From: Methylobacterium indicum
GTDB lineage: Bacteria; Pseudomonadota; Alphaproteobacteria; Rhizobiales; Beijerinckiaceae
Assembly (NCBI RefSeq): GCF_001043895.1
Contig: NZ_JTHF01000155.1
Location: 1 to 41,035 of the forward strand
Direction of reading: 5' to 3'
DNA: 41,035 nucleotides
Positions 25,503 through 33,288 of the stretch are shown one piece after another. The notes below the pieces were generated by a model. That model was not told the origin of the DNA, did not search any database, and saw nothing but the letters and a program-made list of their open reading frames with translations. Each line of letters opens with the position of its first letter. The first letter of the stretch is position 1. The position numbers were made by a program, and so were the translations under genes.

Positions 25503-26450
25503 ATGAGAACAAGTCAGCAGACGACCCTACGCTCCGCCGCGAGCCTCTCCGGCATCGGCGTCCACTCCGGTAACCCCGTCTCGATCACCCTTCATCCCGC
25601 GGAGGCGCATCACGGCATCGCCTTCCTGCGCACCGGCCTCCCCGACGACCGCGACCGCCTGATCCAGGCCCACCACGCCCAGGTCAGCGCCACCGAACTC
25701 TGCACCGTCATCGGCAGCCGCGAGACCGGCGCCGTCGCCACCATCGAGCACCTGATGTCCGCCCTCTACGGGCTCGGCATCGACAATTGCCTCGTCGAGA
25801 TCGACGGGCCCGAGATGCCGATCCTCGACGGCAGCGCCGGCCCCTTCGTGGCGGCGATCGAGGCGGCCGGCACCACCTCCTGCGGCACGCCCCGCCGCTT
25901 CATCAAGGTGCTGAAGACCGTCCGGACCGAGAAGGGCCGCGCCTATTCGGAGCTGCGCCCGTTCGAGCGCGGCTTCCACCTCGACGTCGAGATCGATTTC
26001 GAGAGCCCGGTCATCGGCCGCAGCCGCAAGGCGCTGACCCTCACCCCCGCCGCCTACCGCCGCGAGATCGCCCGCGCCCGCACCTTCGGGATGATGCGCG
26101 ACGTCGAGCGCTACTGGAAGGCCGGCTTCGCGCTGGGCGCCTCGCTGGAGAACACCGTCGCGGTCGGCGACGGCGGCGTGGTCAACCCGGAGGGCCTGCG
26201 CTACCCGGACGAGTTCGTCCGCCACAAGATCCTCGACGCGGTCGGCGACCTGGCGCTGGCCGGCCTGCCGATCCTCGGCGCCTACCAGTCCTTCTGCGGC
26301 GGCCACGGCCTCAACGTCGCGGTGCTGACCGCCCTCTTCGCCGATCGGTCGAACTACGCCATCGTCGAGGGCAGCCCCGCCCGCCGCGAGCCCGTCTTCG
26401 CCGAGTTCGGCGTCGGCCTCGGCGCCGCCGTCTACGCGCCGGAACTCTGA
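25503..26450 (+). CDS. lpxC: UDP-3-O-acyl-N-acetylglucosamine deacetylase LpxC
   Basis: 315 residues from MRTSQQTTLRSAASLSGIGVHSG, the usual LpxC opening, with CTGAGG before the ATG. Zinc ligands are in TIEHLMSALYGLGIDNCLVEIDGPEMPILDGS (H83) and the HKILDAVGDLALAG motif with its histidine and aspartate; the second-domain basic patch R-T-F-G is present. It catalyses the committed step of lipid A synthesis. The gene has its own upstream region, set off from ftsZ by a strong terminator. Confidence 0.96.
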   Translation: MRTSQQTTLRSAASLSGIGVHSGNPVSITLHPAEAHHGIAFLRTGLPDDRDRLIQAHHAQVSATELCTVIGSRETGAVATIEHLMSALYGLGIDNCLVEIDGPEMPILDGSAGPFVAAIEAAGTTSCGTPRRFIKVLKTVRTEKGRAYSELRPFERGFHLDVEIDFESPVIGRSRKALTLTPAAYRREIARARTFGMMRDVERYWKAGFALGASLENTVAVGDGGVVNPEGLRYPDEFVRHKILDAVGDLALAGLPILGAYQSFCGGHGLNVAVLTALFADRSNYAIVEGSPARREPVFAEFGVGLGAAVYAPEL

Positions 26451-26697
26451 GCGCGCGACCGTTGCGGCCGGGCCACATCCGGCGGCTTTCGGCACGGAAT
26501 GCCGGTCTTTCGCAGATCTCGCGCCTCTCCGCGCCGTCTTGGCGCCCTATTCGCCCCACAGGGTTAAAGAAGTCCCCGACCGATGGCCGCTTGCTTCCGC
26601 GCTGTGGCCCTCACGGGCTTGGCGCGCCGCGCCGGCCTGGGCTAAGGGGCTCGTGGATCAGCGGCACGACAAGCCGCCTGCTTGGGGAAGAACCCGA

Positions 26698-27600
26698 ATG
26701 CCGTTCGCCCACCCGCTTCGCGCCGCGAAGGTGACCGTCCTGCGGACCGCGCTGCTCGCGGCATGCGGCCTGGGACTTGCCGGCTGCGACGCGATCGATT
26801 CGATCAATCCGTTCGCCAACGAGAAGTACAAGACCGAGGTCGTCCCCGACGTCCCGGCCGACAAGATCTACAGCCAGGGCCTCGCCAAGCTGGAGGATCG
26901 CGACTACGAGGGCGCCACGAAGAAGTTCGAGGACCTCGACAAGCAATACGCCTATTCCGACTGGTCGCGGAAGGCCGTGCTGATGACCGCCTACTCGAAC
27001 TACGAGGGCGGCCGCTACGAGGACGCGATCACCGCCTCGAAGCGCTACCTGCAGCGCCATCCGGGCTCGAAGGACGCGGCCTACGCCCAGTACCTACTGG
27101 CGATGTCGCACTACAAGCAGATCCCGGACGTGACCCGCGACCAGGACCGCTCCGAGAAGGCCCTCGTGGCGCTGACCGAGCTGGTGCAGAAGTACCCGAC
27201 CTCGGAATACGCCGCCGACGCCAAGGCCAAGATCCAGATCACCCGCGACCAGCTCGCCGGCAAGGAGATGGAGATCGGCCGCTACTACCTCGAGCGGCGC
27301 AACTTCCCGGCCGCGATCAATCGTTTTCGCGATGTGGTGAGCAAGTACCAGACGACCCGCCACGTCGAGGAGGCGCTGGAGCGCCTGGCCGAGGCCTACA
27401 TGGCGCTCGGCATCACCGGCGAGGCGCAGACCGCCGCGGCGGTGCTCGGCCACAACTTCCCCGATTCGCCCTGGTACAAGGACGCCTACAACCTGCTCCA
27501 GAGCGGCGGCCTGCAGCCGCGCGAGGAGAAGGCCTCCTGGATCAGCAAGGCGTTCCGCGGCGTGATCGGGATGGACACCCGCACCGCCGAGGCGCAGTAA
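26698..27600 (+). CDS. bamD: Outer membrane protein assembly lipoprotein BamD
   Basis: 300 residues from MPFAHPLRAAKV, preceded by GGGGAAG. The signal peptide ends in a lipobox (LGLAG-C) at about residue 26. Five TPR-like repeats follow, with YSQGLAKLEDRDYEGATKKFEDLDKQYAYSDWSRKA and YLLAMSHYKQIPDVTRDQ, the typical BamD pattern. It is an outer membrane lipoprotein facing the periplasm, the essential partner of BamA. The 247 bases between lpxC and this gene hold nothing clear. recN follows after 123 bases. Confidence 0.95.
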   Translation: MPFAHPLRAAKVTVLRTALLAACGLGLAGCDAIDSINPFANEKYKTEVVPDVPADKIYSQGLAKLEDRDYEGATKKFEDLDKQYAYSDWSRKAVLMTAYSNYEGGRYEDAITASKRYLQRHPGSKDAAYAQYLLAMSHYKQIPDVTRDQDRSEKALVALTELVQKYPTSEYAADAKAKIQITRDQLAGKEMEIGRYYLERRNFPAAINRFRDVVSKYQTTRHVEEALERLAEAYMALGITGEAQTAAAVLGHNFPDSPWYKDAYNLLQSGGLQPREEKASWISKAFRGVIGMDTRTAEAQ

Positions 27601-27723
27601 GAGCCTCGCGGCGTCCCGTCGGACATGCGGCCGTGGCGCGCACTCGCGCCGCGGCCCGTTCGGCTGTAGATACCCGCCCGTCCCTCCTCGTCCCTTCCTC
27701 CTCCACGTCCCGGCAAGGGTGGC

Positions 27724-29397
27724 ATGCTGGTTCAGCTCGCGATCCGCGACATCGTCCTGATCGATAAGCTCGAGCTGAACTTTCGCGAAGGCCTGAGCGT
27801 CCTGACCGGGGAGACCGGCGCCGGCAAGTCGATCCTCCTCGATGCCTTCACGCTGGCGCTCGGCGGCCGCGGCGACGGGCGCCTGGTGCGCCAGGGCGAG
27901 GCGCAGGGCCAGGTGACGGCGGTGTTCGACGTCGCCCCCGACCATCCGGCCCGGACCATCGCGGCCGCCTCCGACATCGATACCGAGGGCGACCTGATCC
28001 TGCGCCGCATCCAGGTCGCGGACGGGCGCACCCGCGCTTTCGTCAACGACCAGCCGGTCGGCGTGCAGGTGCTGCGCGCCATCGGGGCGGCGCTCGTCGA
28101 GATCCACGGCCAGCACGACGACCGGGCCCTGTCGGATTCCACCACCCACCGGGCGATCCTCGACGCCTTCGGGGGCCTCGGCACCCGCCAGGCCGCGGTG
28201 GCGGAGGCCGCGCGCCGGGTGCGCCAGGCCCGTACGGCGCTCGCCGAGCACCGCGCCCGGGTCGAGGCCGCCCGCAAGGAGGTCGATTTCCTGCGCCACG
28301 CCGTCGAGGAGCTCGCCGCCCTCGATCCGAAGCCCGGCGAGGAGACCGAGCTCGCCGAGCGCCGCACCCTGATGCAGCAGGGCGAGAAGGTCGCCCGCGA
28401 GCTCAACGAGGCCCTCGACGCCGTCGCCGGCCAGGGCTCGCCGACCGCCCATCTCTCGGCGGCGCTACGCAAGCTCGAGCGCCGCGCCGCCCAGGCGCCG
28501 GGGCTCGTCGAGCCGAGCATCAACGCCCTCGACAACGCGCTCGTCGCTCTCGACGAGGCCCGCACCAGCCTGGAGGACGCGCTCCAGGCGGCGGAGTTCG
28601 ACCCGCGCGAGCTGGAGCGGGTCGAGGAGCGGCTGTTCGGCCTGCGGGCGGCCGCCCGCAAGTACAACGTCGCGGTCGACGACCTCGCGGCGCTCCGCGG
28701 GCGCTACGAAGGCGACGTCGCGGTGATCGATGCCGGCGAGGAGGCGCTCGGCCGCCTCGAGGCGACGCTGGCCACCGCCGACGCGGCCTATCTCGAGAAG
28801 GCCGAGGCGCTGAGCAAGGGCCGGCGCAAGGCGGCCTCCGCCCTCGACAAGGCGGTGCAGGCCGAATTGCCGCCGCTGAAGCTGGAGCGCGCCCGCTTCA
28901 TCACCGAGATCGCCACCGATCCGGAGGCCCGCGATCCCGCCGGCCTCGACCGGGTCGAGTTCTGGGCCCAGACCAACCCGGGCACCCGTCCCGGCCCAAT
29001 GATGAAGGTGGCGTCGGGCGGCGAGCTGTCGCGGTTCATGCTCGCCCTCAAGGTGGTGCTGGCCGACAAGGGCTCGGCCCCAACCCTGATCTTCGACGAG
29101 ATCGATACCGGCGTCGGCGGCGCGGTGGCCGACGCGATCGGCGCCCGCCTCGCCCGGCTCTCGGCGCGGGTCCAGACCGTCGCGGTCACCCACGCGCCGC
29201 AGGTCGCGGCCCGGGCCTCGACGCATTTCCTGATCGCCAAGGAGGCGGTGAAGGGCTCCGACCGGGTCGCCACGCGGGTGAAGCCGCTCGCGGCGATGCC
29301 GCGCCAGGAGGAGATCGCCCGGATGCTCGCCGGCGCCACGGTCACCGAGGAAGCCCGGGCCGCCGCCGCCCGCCTGCTGCAGGCCGCCGAGGCCTGA
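27724..29397 (+). CDS. recN: DNA repair protein RecN
   Basis: 557 residues of an SMC-like ATPase. The N-terminal LVQLAIRDIVLIDKLEL and Walker A GETGAGKS (29-36) are followed by a two-part coiled coil (about 160-370), the signature ASGGELSRFMLALK and Walker B TLIFDEIDTGVGG, then the VTHAPQVAARA switch. RecN helps repair double-strand breaks by tethering DNA. In many proteobacteria recN lies next to bamD, as here. Confidence 0.96.
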   Translation: MLVQLAIRDIVLIDKLELNFREGLSVLTGETGAGKSILLDAFTLALGGRGDGRLVRQGEAQGQVTAVFDVAPDHPARTIAAASDIDTEGDLILRRIQVADGRTRAFVNDQPVGVQVLRAIGAALVEIHGQHDDRALSDSTTHRAILDAFGGLGTRQAAVAEAARRVRQARTALAEHRARVEAARKEVDFLRHAVEELAALDPKPGEETELAERRTLMQQGEKVARELNEALDAVAGQGSPTAHLSAALRKLERRAAQAPGLVEPSINALDNALVALDEARTSLEDALQAAEFDPRELERVEERLFGLRAAARKYNVAVDDLAALRGRYEGDVAVIDAGEEALGRLEATLATADAAYLEKAEALSKGRRKAASALDKAVQAELPPLKLERARFITEIATDPEARDPAGLDRVEFWAQTNPGTRPGPMMKVASGGELSRFMLALKVVLADKGSAPTLIFDEIDTGVGGAVADAIGARLARLSARVQTVAVTHAPQVAARASTHFLIAKEAVKGSDRVATRVKPLAAMPRQEEIARMLAGATVTEEARAAAARLLQAAEA

Positions 29398-29527
29398 CCC
29401 GAGCGGCGAAGCCGTCAAGCCTGCCGCGACGGCCGATCTTGCTGTATGGTCAAGCTCAGGCGACGATTCGCCATGGTGGCGATCTGGCAGCGCTGCCGCG
29501 ATCGGCATGGTGAACAAAGATAAAATT

Positions 29528-29543
29528 TTAACGAATTCTTTAC
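29528..29543 (+). promoter_or_regulatory. CtrA-box-like site
   Basis: TTAA-N7-TTTAC, one mismatch from the alphaproteobacterial CtrA site TTAA-N7-TTAAC, in a conspicuous AT-rich island upstream of the NepR-like gene. Confidence 0.3.
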
Positions 29544-29623
29544 CATGTCGGCCGAGAGTCCTTCGTCTCGGCGCGGGTCAGCCTTCCCTCGGATCCGCGC
29601 GACGGCACGGGGCCAGTGGTCCG

Positions 29624-29827
29624 ATGAATCAGGAAGTGAGTGCGTCCCGGGATTGCGTCGAGGAGACGGGCCTGCCGGCGCTCGGCGCCGAGGCGCAACG
29701 GCGGCTCGGTCGGACGCTGCGCTCGCTCTACGAGCGGACCGTGGACCGGCAGCCGATCCCGCTCGACCAGGTCGACCTGCTGCTGCGGCTGCGGCACCGC
29801 GAGCGCGAGTTGCAGCGGCTTCGCTGA
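29624..29827 (+). CDS. NepR-like small protein (possible anti-sigma paralogue)
   Basis: 67 residues from MNQEVSASRD; the frame is open further upstream, but that part lacks protein-like composition. The segment RLGRTLRSLYERTV, then QPIP at 43-46, then LDQVDLLLRLRHRE repeats the two-helix layout of NepR, whose neighbour copy here reads RIGSHLRAMYDEMM, QQPIP, DRFLDLLANL. The LR-LY, PIP and DLL-L positions are shared. NepR binds the sigma factor EcfG and is released by phosphorylated PhyR. This shorter copy has an extra charged C-terminus. The distance to nepR is about 0.8 kb. A paralogue that competes for EcfG or PhyR is a reasonable inference, not shown. Confidence 0.6.
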   Translation: MNQEVSASRDCVEETGLPALGAEAQRRLGRTLRSLYERTVDRQPIPLDQVDLLLRLRHRERELQRLR

Positions 29828-29828
29828 C

Positions 29829-29888
29829 CGCCCGCTGCGAAGCGGGCGCACGTTGATGAGGGAAGACGGCGGGACGAGGGCCCGCCGT
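29829..29888. terminator. Two hairpins between convergent genes
   Basis: CGCCCGCT/AGCGGGCG with a GCGA loop (29829-29848) and ACGGCGGG/CCCGCCGT (29866-29888) lie between the convergent NepR-like gene and the small membrane protein gene. Neither has a long T-run, so they may act weakly in both directions. Confidence 0.5.
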
Positions 29889-29912
29889 GTTCGCGAGAGG
29901 GGAGGGCGCGTC

Positions 29913-30110
29913 TCAGCGCCGCCGACGGTCGCGCACGCGAACCGGCACGAGAGCCGGGGCCTGTGCCCGGGCACCGGCCGCCGCCAGCGCCCCCGCGAGG
30001 CCGAGCGCCGCGAGTATGCCGGTGATCACCATCGGCGAGGCCGTGAGGAGACCCGCCAGCAGGGCGAGCAGCACGAAGCCGGCACGCAGGGCATTGGAAC
30101 GGATCATCAT
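29913..30110 (-). CDS. Small membrane protein with an EcfG-type promoter
   Basis: 65 residues starting MMIRSNALRAGFVLLALL after a strong GGAGG site. Two hydrophobic stretches (about 10-25 and 28-46) suggest two membrane helices or a signal plus a span; the tail is basic (RVRDRRRR). No family was recognised. An EcfG-like promoter lies about 27 bases upstream, and the gene is divergent from the DUF1328 gene, which has its own. Likely a general stress response membrane protein. Confidence 0.65.
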   Translation of the reverse strand: MMIRSNALRAGFVLLALLAGLLTASPMVITGILAALGLAGALAAAGARAQAPALVPVRVRDRRRR

Positions 30111-30136
30111 CAAGCCTCCATCCAGACGCCGGTGAG

Positions 30137-30162
30137 AACGTATGGCGCGAAACCCGAGTTCC
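30137..30162 (-). promoter_or_regulatory. EcfG-type promoter of the small membrane protein gene
   Basis: On the minus strand GGAAC (30162-30158), a 17-base spacer, then CGTT (30140-30137), matching the alphaproteobacterial general stress sigma consensus. Confidence 0.75.
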
Positions 30163-30232
30163 GCGCCGCCCCCGCCGACCACGCCATTCCAATGTGGGGT
30201 GTCCGAGGCGATTGCGCCACCTGCGACAGATC

Positions 30233-30257
30233 GGAACCTATAGTCAGGCTTGCCGTT
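30233..30257 (+). promoter_or_regulatory. EcfG-type promoter of the DUF1328 gene
   Basis: GGAAC (30233-30237), a 16-base spacer, CGTT (30254-30257), 53 bases before the ATG at 30310. Confidence 0.8.
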
Positions 30258-30309
30258 ATCTTGCCATGATCGGCCGTCGGCCGAGAGATCTGACAAGAGG
30301 GGTCGCGCC

Positions 30310-30486
30310 ATGCTGGGTTGGGCTGTCACTTTCCTCGTCGTGGCCCTGGTGGCCGCGCTGTTCGGCTTCGGCGGCATCGCCGGCACGGCGGTCGAGGCTG
30401 CCAAGCTTATCTTCTTCGTCGCCGTCGTCCTGTTCGCCATCTCGGCCGTGGTCGGCCTGATGCGCGGGCGCTCGCCGACGCTCTGA
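30310..30486 (+). CDS. DUF1328 small membrane protein (YtjA family)
   Basis: 58 residues: MLGWAVTFLVVALVAALFGFGGIAG, then AAKLIFFVAVVLFAISAVVGL and a short tail. The two membrane spans around the FGFGGIAG turn are the DUF1328/YtjA pattern. AGAGGGG precedes the ATG. Members are widespread stress-induced membrane peptides of unknown function, and the perfect EcfG-type promoter upstream agrees with that. Confidence 0.9.
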   Translation: MLGWAVTFLVVALVAALFGFGGIAGTAVEAAKLIFFVAVVLFAISAVVGLMRGRSPTL

Positions 30487-30504
30487 CCGGCGGGATACCG
30501 CCGG
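30487..30504 (+). terminator. Short hairpin after the DUF1328 gene
   Basis: CCGGCGG (30487-30493), loop GATA, CCGCCGG (30498-30504), directly after the stop codon. There is no T-run. Confidence 0.4.
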
Positions 30505-30618
30505 GTCGGCATCGAGACCTGAACGTTGCAACACCCACGCCGTCCCTCCCCGCGAGGGGCGGCGCGCTTGTATCGGGCGCATGCGAAGGGCGCTTCGCGT
30601 CGAGCGACCCTGCACGGA

Positions 30619-30879
30619 TCACTCGTCGGTCGTCTCGGGCGGCGGCGCGGCGGCGCCTCGTTCCAGATTGGCGAGGAGATCGAGGAAGCGGTCGGGAATC
30701 GGCTGCTGCATCATCTCGTCGTACATGGCACGCAAATGCGAGCCGATGCGCCCCTGGACGCCGCGATCGAGCGTGGGTTCGCCGGACCCGGCGGCGGGAT
30801 CGTCCCCGTTCTCCGGGGACTGATGGGACGATCGCGGACCCCCTGATCCCGGGTCCTGCATCCCCTTGCCATCGTTCAT
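30619..30879 (-). CDS. nepR: Anti-sigma factor NepR
   Basis: 86 residues. A disordered N-terminus (1-38) precedes the NepR core: GRIGSHLRAMYDEMM, QQPIP (58-62), DRFLDLLANLE. This matches the two helices that hold the general stress sigma factor EcfG and the PhyR sigma-like domain. The ATG at 30879 has GAAGGGGAA upstream. It is divergent from phyR across about 210 bases, with its own EcfG-type promoter, so the anti-sigma factor is under the control of the sigma it inhibits. No ecfG gene is in this window. Confidence 0.92.
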   Translation of the reverse strand: MNDGKGMQDPGSGGPRSSHQSPENGDDPAAGSGEPTLDRGVQGRIGSHLRAMYDEMMQQPIPDRFLDLLANLERGAAAPPPETTDE

Positions 30880-30962
30880 ACCATTCCCCTTCGCCCGTCC
30901 TGGACACGCGGACAGAGCGATGCCATGGCGCCCGGTATGCCGGGTCGCGCGCTTGCGGCGAC

Positions 30963-30987
30963 AACGCGTTCCCGGGGAATCAGTTCC
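30963..30987 (-). promoter_or_regulatory. EcfG-type promoter of nepR
   Basis: On the minus strand GGAAC (30987-30983), a 16-base spacer, then CGTT (30966-30963), about 84 bases before the nepR ATG. Confidence 0.85.
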
Positions 30988-30997
30988 GCGCCGCATC

Positions 30998-31022
30998 GGA
31001 ACGAATGCGGCGGCGCGGCGTT
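30998..31022 (+). promoter_or_regulatory. EcfG-type promoter of phyR
   Basis: GGAAC (30998-31002), a 16-base spacer, CGTT (31019-31022), 68 bases before the phyR ATG. Its -35 element is only 10 bases from that of the divergent nepR promoter, back to back. Confidence 0.85.
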
Positions 31023-31090
31023 GAAGGGCACGAGGTCCGACGAACCCAACGATAAGACCCGAGCGGAACGAGAAGACCAAGGGGATCTGA

Positions 31091-31894
31091 ATGTCGACAG
31101 CACAACTCGTGGTGCAGCACCTGCCTTACCTGCGTCGCTACGCGCGCGCCCTCACGGGCAGCCAGGTGGCCGGCGATGCCTACGTGGCCGCGACGCTCGA
31201 GACGCTCGTGAACGAGCCCGAGACCCTCGGGCGCAGCACCAACGTCAAGGCCGACCTGTTCCGCGTCTTCACCCGGATCTGGAACTCGCTGTCGGTCAAC
31301 GGCCAGACCGAGCAGACCCAGCACGATCTGCCGGCCGAGGTGCGGCTGGGCCAGATCACCCCGCTGCCGCGGCAGGCCTTCCTGCTCTCCTGCCTCGAAG
31401 GCTTCTCCGAGGAGGACGCCGCGACCATCCTGGGCGTCGACGTCTCGGAGGTCCGCGACCTCGTCGACGAGGCCGGCCGCGAGCTCGCCGCCGACATGGC
31501 GACCGAGATCCTCATCATCGAGGATGAGCCGCTGATCGCCATGGACCTCGAGGCCTTGGTGGAAGGTCTCGGCCACAACGTCACCGGCGTCGCCCGCACC
31601 CGCACCGAGGCGGTCAAGCTCGCCTCGACCAAGCGCCCCGGCCTGATCCTCGCCGACATCCAGCTCGCCGACGGCTCCTCGGGCCTCGACGCGGTGAACG
31701 ATCTCCTGAAGTCGTTCGAGGTGCCGGTGATCTTCATCACCGCCTATCCCGAGCGCTTCCTCACCGGCGAGCGGCCGGAGCCGGCCTTCCTCATCGCCAA
31801 GCCGTTCCAGCCCGCCAACGTCTCGGCGGTGATCAGCCAGGCGCTGTTCTTCCAGCAGAGCGCCCGCCGCCGCGAGGCCCGCGCGAGCGCCTGA
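31091..31894 (+). CDS. phyR: General stress response regulator PhyR
   Basis: 267 residues. The N-terminal sigma-like domain (about 1-130) has LVVQHLPYLRRYARALTGSQVAGDAYV, LPRQAFLLSCLEGFSEEDAATILGVDVSEV. The C-terminal receiver (about 139-255) has the acidic pair in IIEDEPL, the phospho-acceptor D189 in LILADIQL, a threonine in IFITAYPE and K237 in AKPF. When phosphorylated, PhyR exposes its sigma-like domain and pulls NepR off EcfG, switching on the general stress regulon. An AAGGGG site precedes the ATG; an EcfG-type promoter makes it autoregulated. A strong hairpin follows the gene. Confidence 0.97.
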   Translation: MSTAQLVVQHLPYLRRYARALTGSQVAGDAYVAATLETLVNEPETLGRSTNVKADLFRVFTRIWNSLSVNGQTEQTQHDLPAEVRLGQITPLPRQAFLLSCLEGFSEEDAATILGVDVSEVRDLVDEAGRELAADMATEILIIEDEPLIAMDLEALVEGLGHNVTGVARTRTEAVKLASTKRPGLILADIQLADGSSGLDAVNDLLKSFEVPVIFITAYPERFLTGERPEPAFLIAKPFQPANVSAVISQALFFQQSARRREARASA

Positions 31895-31939
31895 CGGCCC
31901 GGCGTGCCGCTCCCCGCGGCGCGCGTCTCGACACATCGC

Positions 31940-31983
31940 AGTCCCGGACCCGCCGTGAGGCGGGGGCCGGGACTTCGTCGTTT
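31940..31983 (+). terminator. Terminator after phyR
   Basis: AGTCCCGG, then CCCGCC with a GTGA loop and GGCGGG, then CCGGGACT, form a two-part stem followed by TCGTCGTTT. Confidence 0.75.
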
Positions 31984-32371
31984 CAGGGGGGGGCGTCGCG
32001 ACGGTGAATGACAGGCGGGGCGGCGTCCCGCGCGATGCCCCGCATCCCGCCTTCACCAAGGGGGCCCGCTGGAGCGGACAGGCTGAACGGGCTCCGGCTG
32101 GTGAGGGCGGGCCCCGACCCTCGGGGCCATGAGAAACGGCCGGGTCGGGTGTGAGGCCGAATGCCCCGAGACGACCCCGATTCGATGCCGGACCGTCATC
32201 GGCGCGCCGCAGCCAGCCTGTGTCCGGTCGCTGCGGCGGCGCGTCGCGGTTAACGGTCAGCTAACGGTCTCGCAGCGCACGGAGAGGCCATCGCGCCGAC
32301 AGGCGTCGGGACGTAGAGCGCATCCTGCATTGCCGATAGACTTTGCCGTGTCTGTGAACAGCGCCCCAATA

Positions 32372-32405
32372 CAAAAGAACGGGCCGGATCAGGATCCGGC
32401 CCGTT
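32372..32405 (-). terminator. Intrinsic terminator of the small RNA candidate
   Basis: Arms AACGGGCCGGATC and GATCCGGCCCGTT (32405-32393 and 32390-32378 on the minus strand) form a 13-base perfect palindrome followed by CTTTTGT. Confidence 0.85.
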
Positions 32406-32464
32406 GGAAGAGTTTCCGGCCAATGCACAAGGGGAATGCGGGGAGGACCAGGTGGCCGGGTTGC
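32372..32464 (-). ncRNA. GsrN-like general stress small RNA candidate (about 93 nt)
   Basis: The minus strand has a perfect EcfG-type promoter, then about 90 bases with no ORF, then an intrinsic terminator. The predicted RNA has a 5' hairpin with arms CCGGCCA (32459-32453) and TGGCCGG (32422-32416) around a C-rich open loop containing CCTCCCC and TTCCCC, then a 3' terminator stem. This is the known layout of Caulobacter GsrN: a general-stress-sigma-dependent RNA near the nepR/phyR locus with a C-rich 5' loop that pairs with mRNAs. The start is estimated from the promoter. Homology to GsrN is inferred from layout and location. Confidence 0.65.
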
Positions 32465-32470
32465 CATATC

Positions 32471-32496
32471 AACGGGAATCCCACCGGAAAGGTTCC
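32471..32496 (-). promoter_or_regulatory. EcfG-type promoter of the small RNA candidate
   Basis: On the minus strand GGAAC (32496-32492), a 17-base spacer, then CGTT (32474-32471). No start codon with a ribosome site follows before the terminator. Confidence 0.8.
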
Positions 32497-32645
32497 GCAT
32501 CGCTGCAAGATCGCGCGTTTGTCGTTGCATGTGGCGAAAAAGCCGCGCTTGTAGAGCGCGGGCCGGGGCCACGACCCGGTTAACGAGCGGTTGCCACGAT
32601 GCCTCGCATTGCCGGCACGAACTGTCCCAGTCAGGCACGGAGGCG

Positions 32646-32671
32646 GGAACTACTACCGACGGGCGCGCGTT
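32646..32671 (+). promoter_or_regulatory. EcfG-type promoter of the 167-residue protein gene
   Basis: GGAAC (32646-32650), a 17-base spacer, CGTT (32668-32671), 39 bases before the ATG at 32711. Confidence 0.8.
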
Positions 32672-32710
32672 AAGAAAGCATAATCAAGCTTCGCCGCGAG
32701 GGCCACGCGT

Positions 32711-33214
32711 ATGCTCCGCCCCCAGTTCTTCTTCGGAATTACGGTTCCTGCCGCGTTCGTCGCGCTGGTCGGCCAGCCGCTGGTCCAGCACTCCGTCGAG
32801 GCCTTCGCCCGCCCGGCCGTCGAGCAGGCGGCCATCAAGGGCGACCGCCTCGGGCCGGTCCGTCCGGCCGCGAAGGCGCAGGTGCCGGTGGCGGTCGAGA
32901 TCACCGGGCTCGGTGCCGCCAAGGTCACCCTGCGCAACGCGGCGGGTGACGTCGTCTACCAGGCCGACGCCCACAGCAACACGACGCTCGTCGCCCGCGA
33001 CACCAGCATTCCCCAGGTCACCGTCCGCGAGCGTGCAGGTGCACCGGTGGCGCAGCGCGACGTCGGTCAGGCCGGGCAGGCCGTACGCCGGATGCCGGAG
33101 GGCTGCGAGGGGGCGATCAGCGGTCTTGCCGGGCACGAGGCCCGCCGCCTGCTGCCGAGCCGCTGCCTCGCCGATGCCGGCGACAGCCTTCCCTCCCGCA
33201 TCGCGACCCTCTGA
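32711..33214 (+). CDS. Secreted or membrane-anchored protein of unknown function, stress-regulated
   Basis: 167 residues. The N-terminus has a hydrophobic stretch (FFFGITVPAAFVALVGQPLV) that could be a signal peptide or anchor, followed by a small beta-rich region (VAVEITGLGAAKVTLRNAAGDVVYQAD) and a C-terminal part with two cysteines (C132 and C152 in EGCEGAISGLAG and PSRCLAD) that could form a disulfide in the periplasm. No family was recognised. The EcfG-type promoter close upstream puts it in the general stress regulon. The 68-residue gene 74 bases downstream may share its transcript. Confidence 0.65.
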   Translation: MLRPQFFFGITVPAAFVALVGQPLVQHSVEAFARPAVEQAAIKGDRLGPVRPAAKAQVPVAVEITGLGAAKVTLRNAAGDVVYQADAHSNTTLVARDTSIPQVTVRERAGAPVAQRDVGQAGQAVRRMPEGCEGAISGLAGHEARRLLPSRCLADAGDSLPSRIATL

Positions 33215-33288
33215 CACTTCGCAGAACCGAACGCTTGCCGAGCTTTCCCCCGGTTCCTTGCCGGGTTCTTGTCACGAGACCGCCCGCC

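Larger units (their letters stand above)
31895..32710. other. 800-base gene-free region holding the phyR terminator and a small RNA candidate
   Basis: No protein gene was supported. The interval holds the phyR terminator, a CtrA-box-like site (TTAA-N7-CTAAC, 32250-32265), the promoter-terminator pair of the RNA candidate on the minus strand, and the EcfG-type promoter of the next gene. Open frames here have random composition. Confidence 0.6.

Noticed and set aside
32261..32638. 125-residue minus-strand frame spanning the small RNA candidate
   Set aside because: No ribosome site, random composition, and it is crossed by a promoter and a strong intrinsic terminator.
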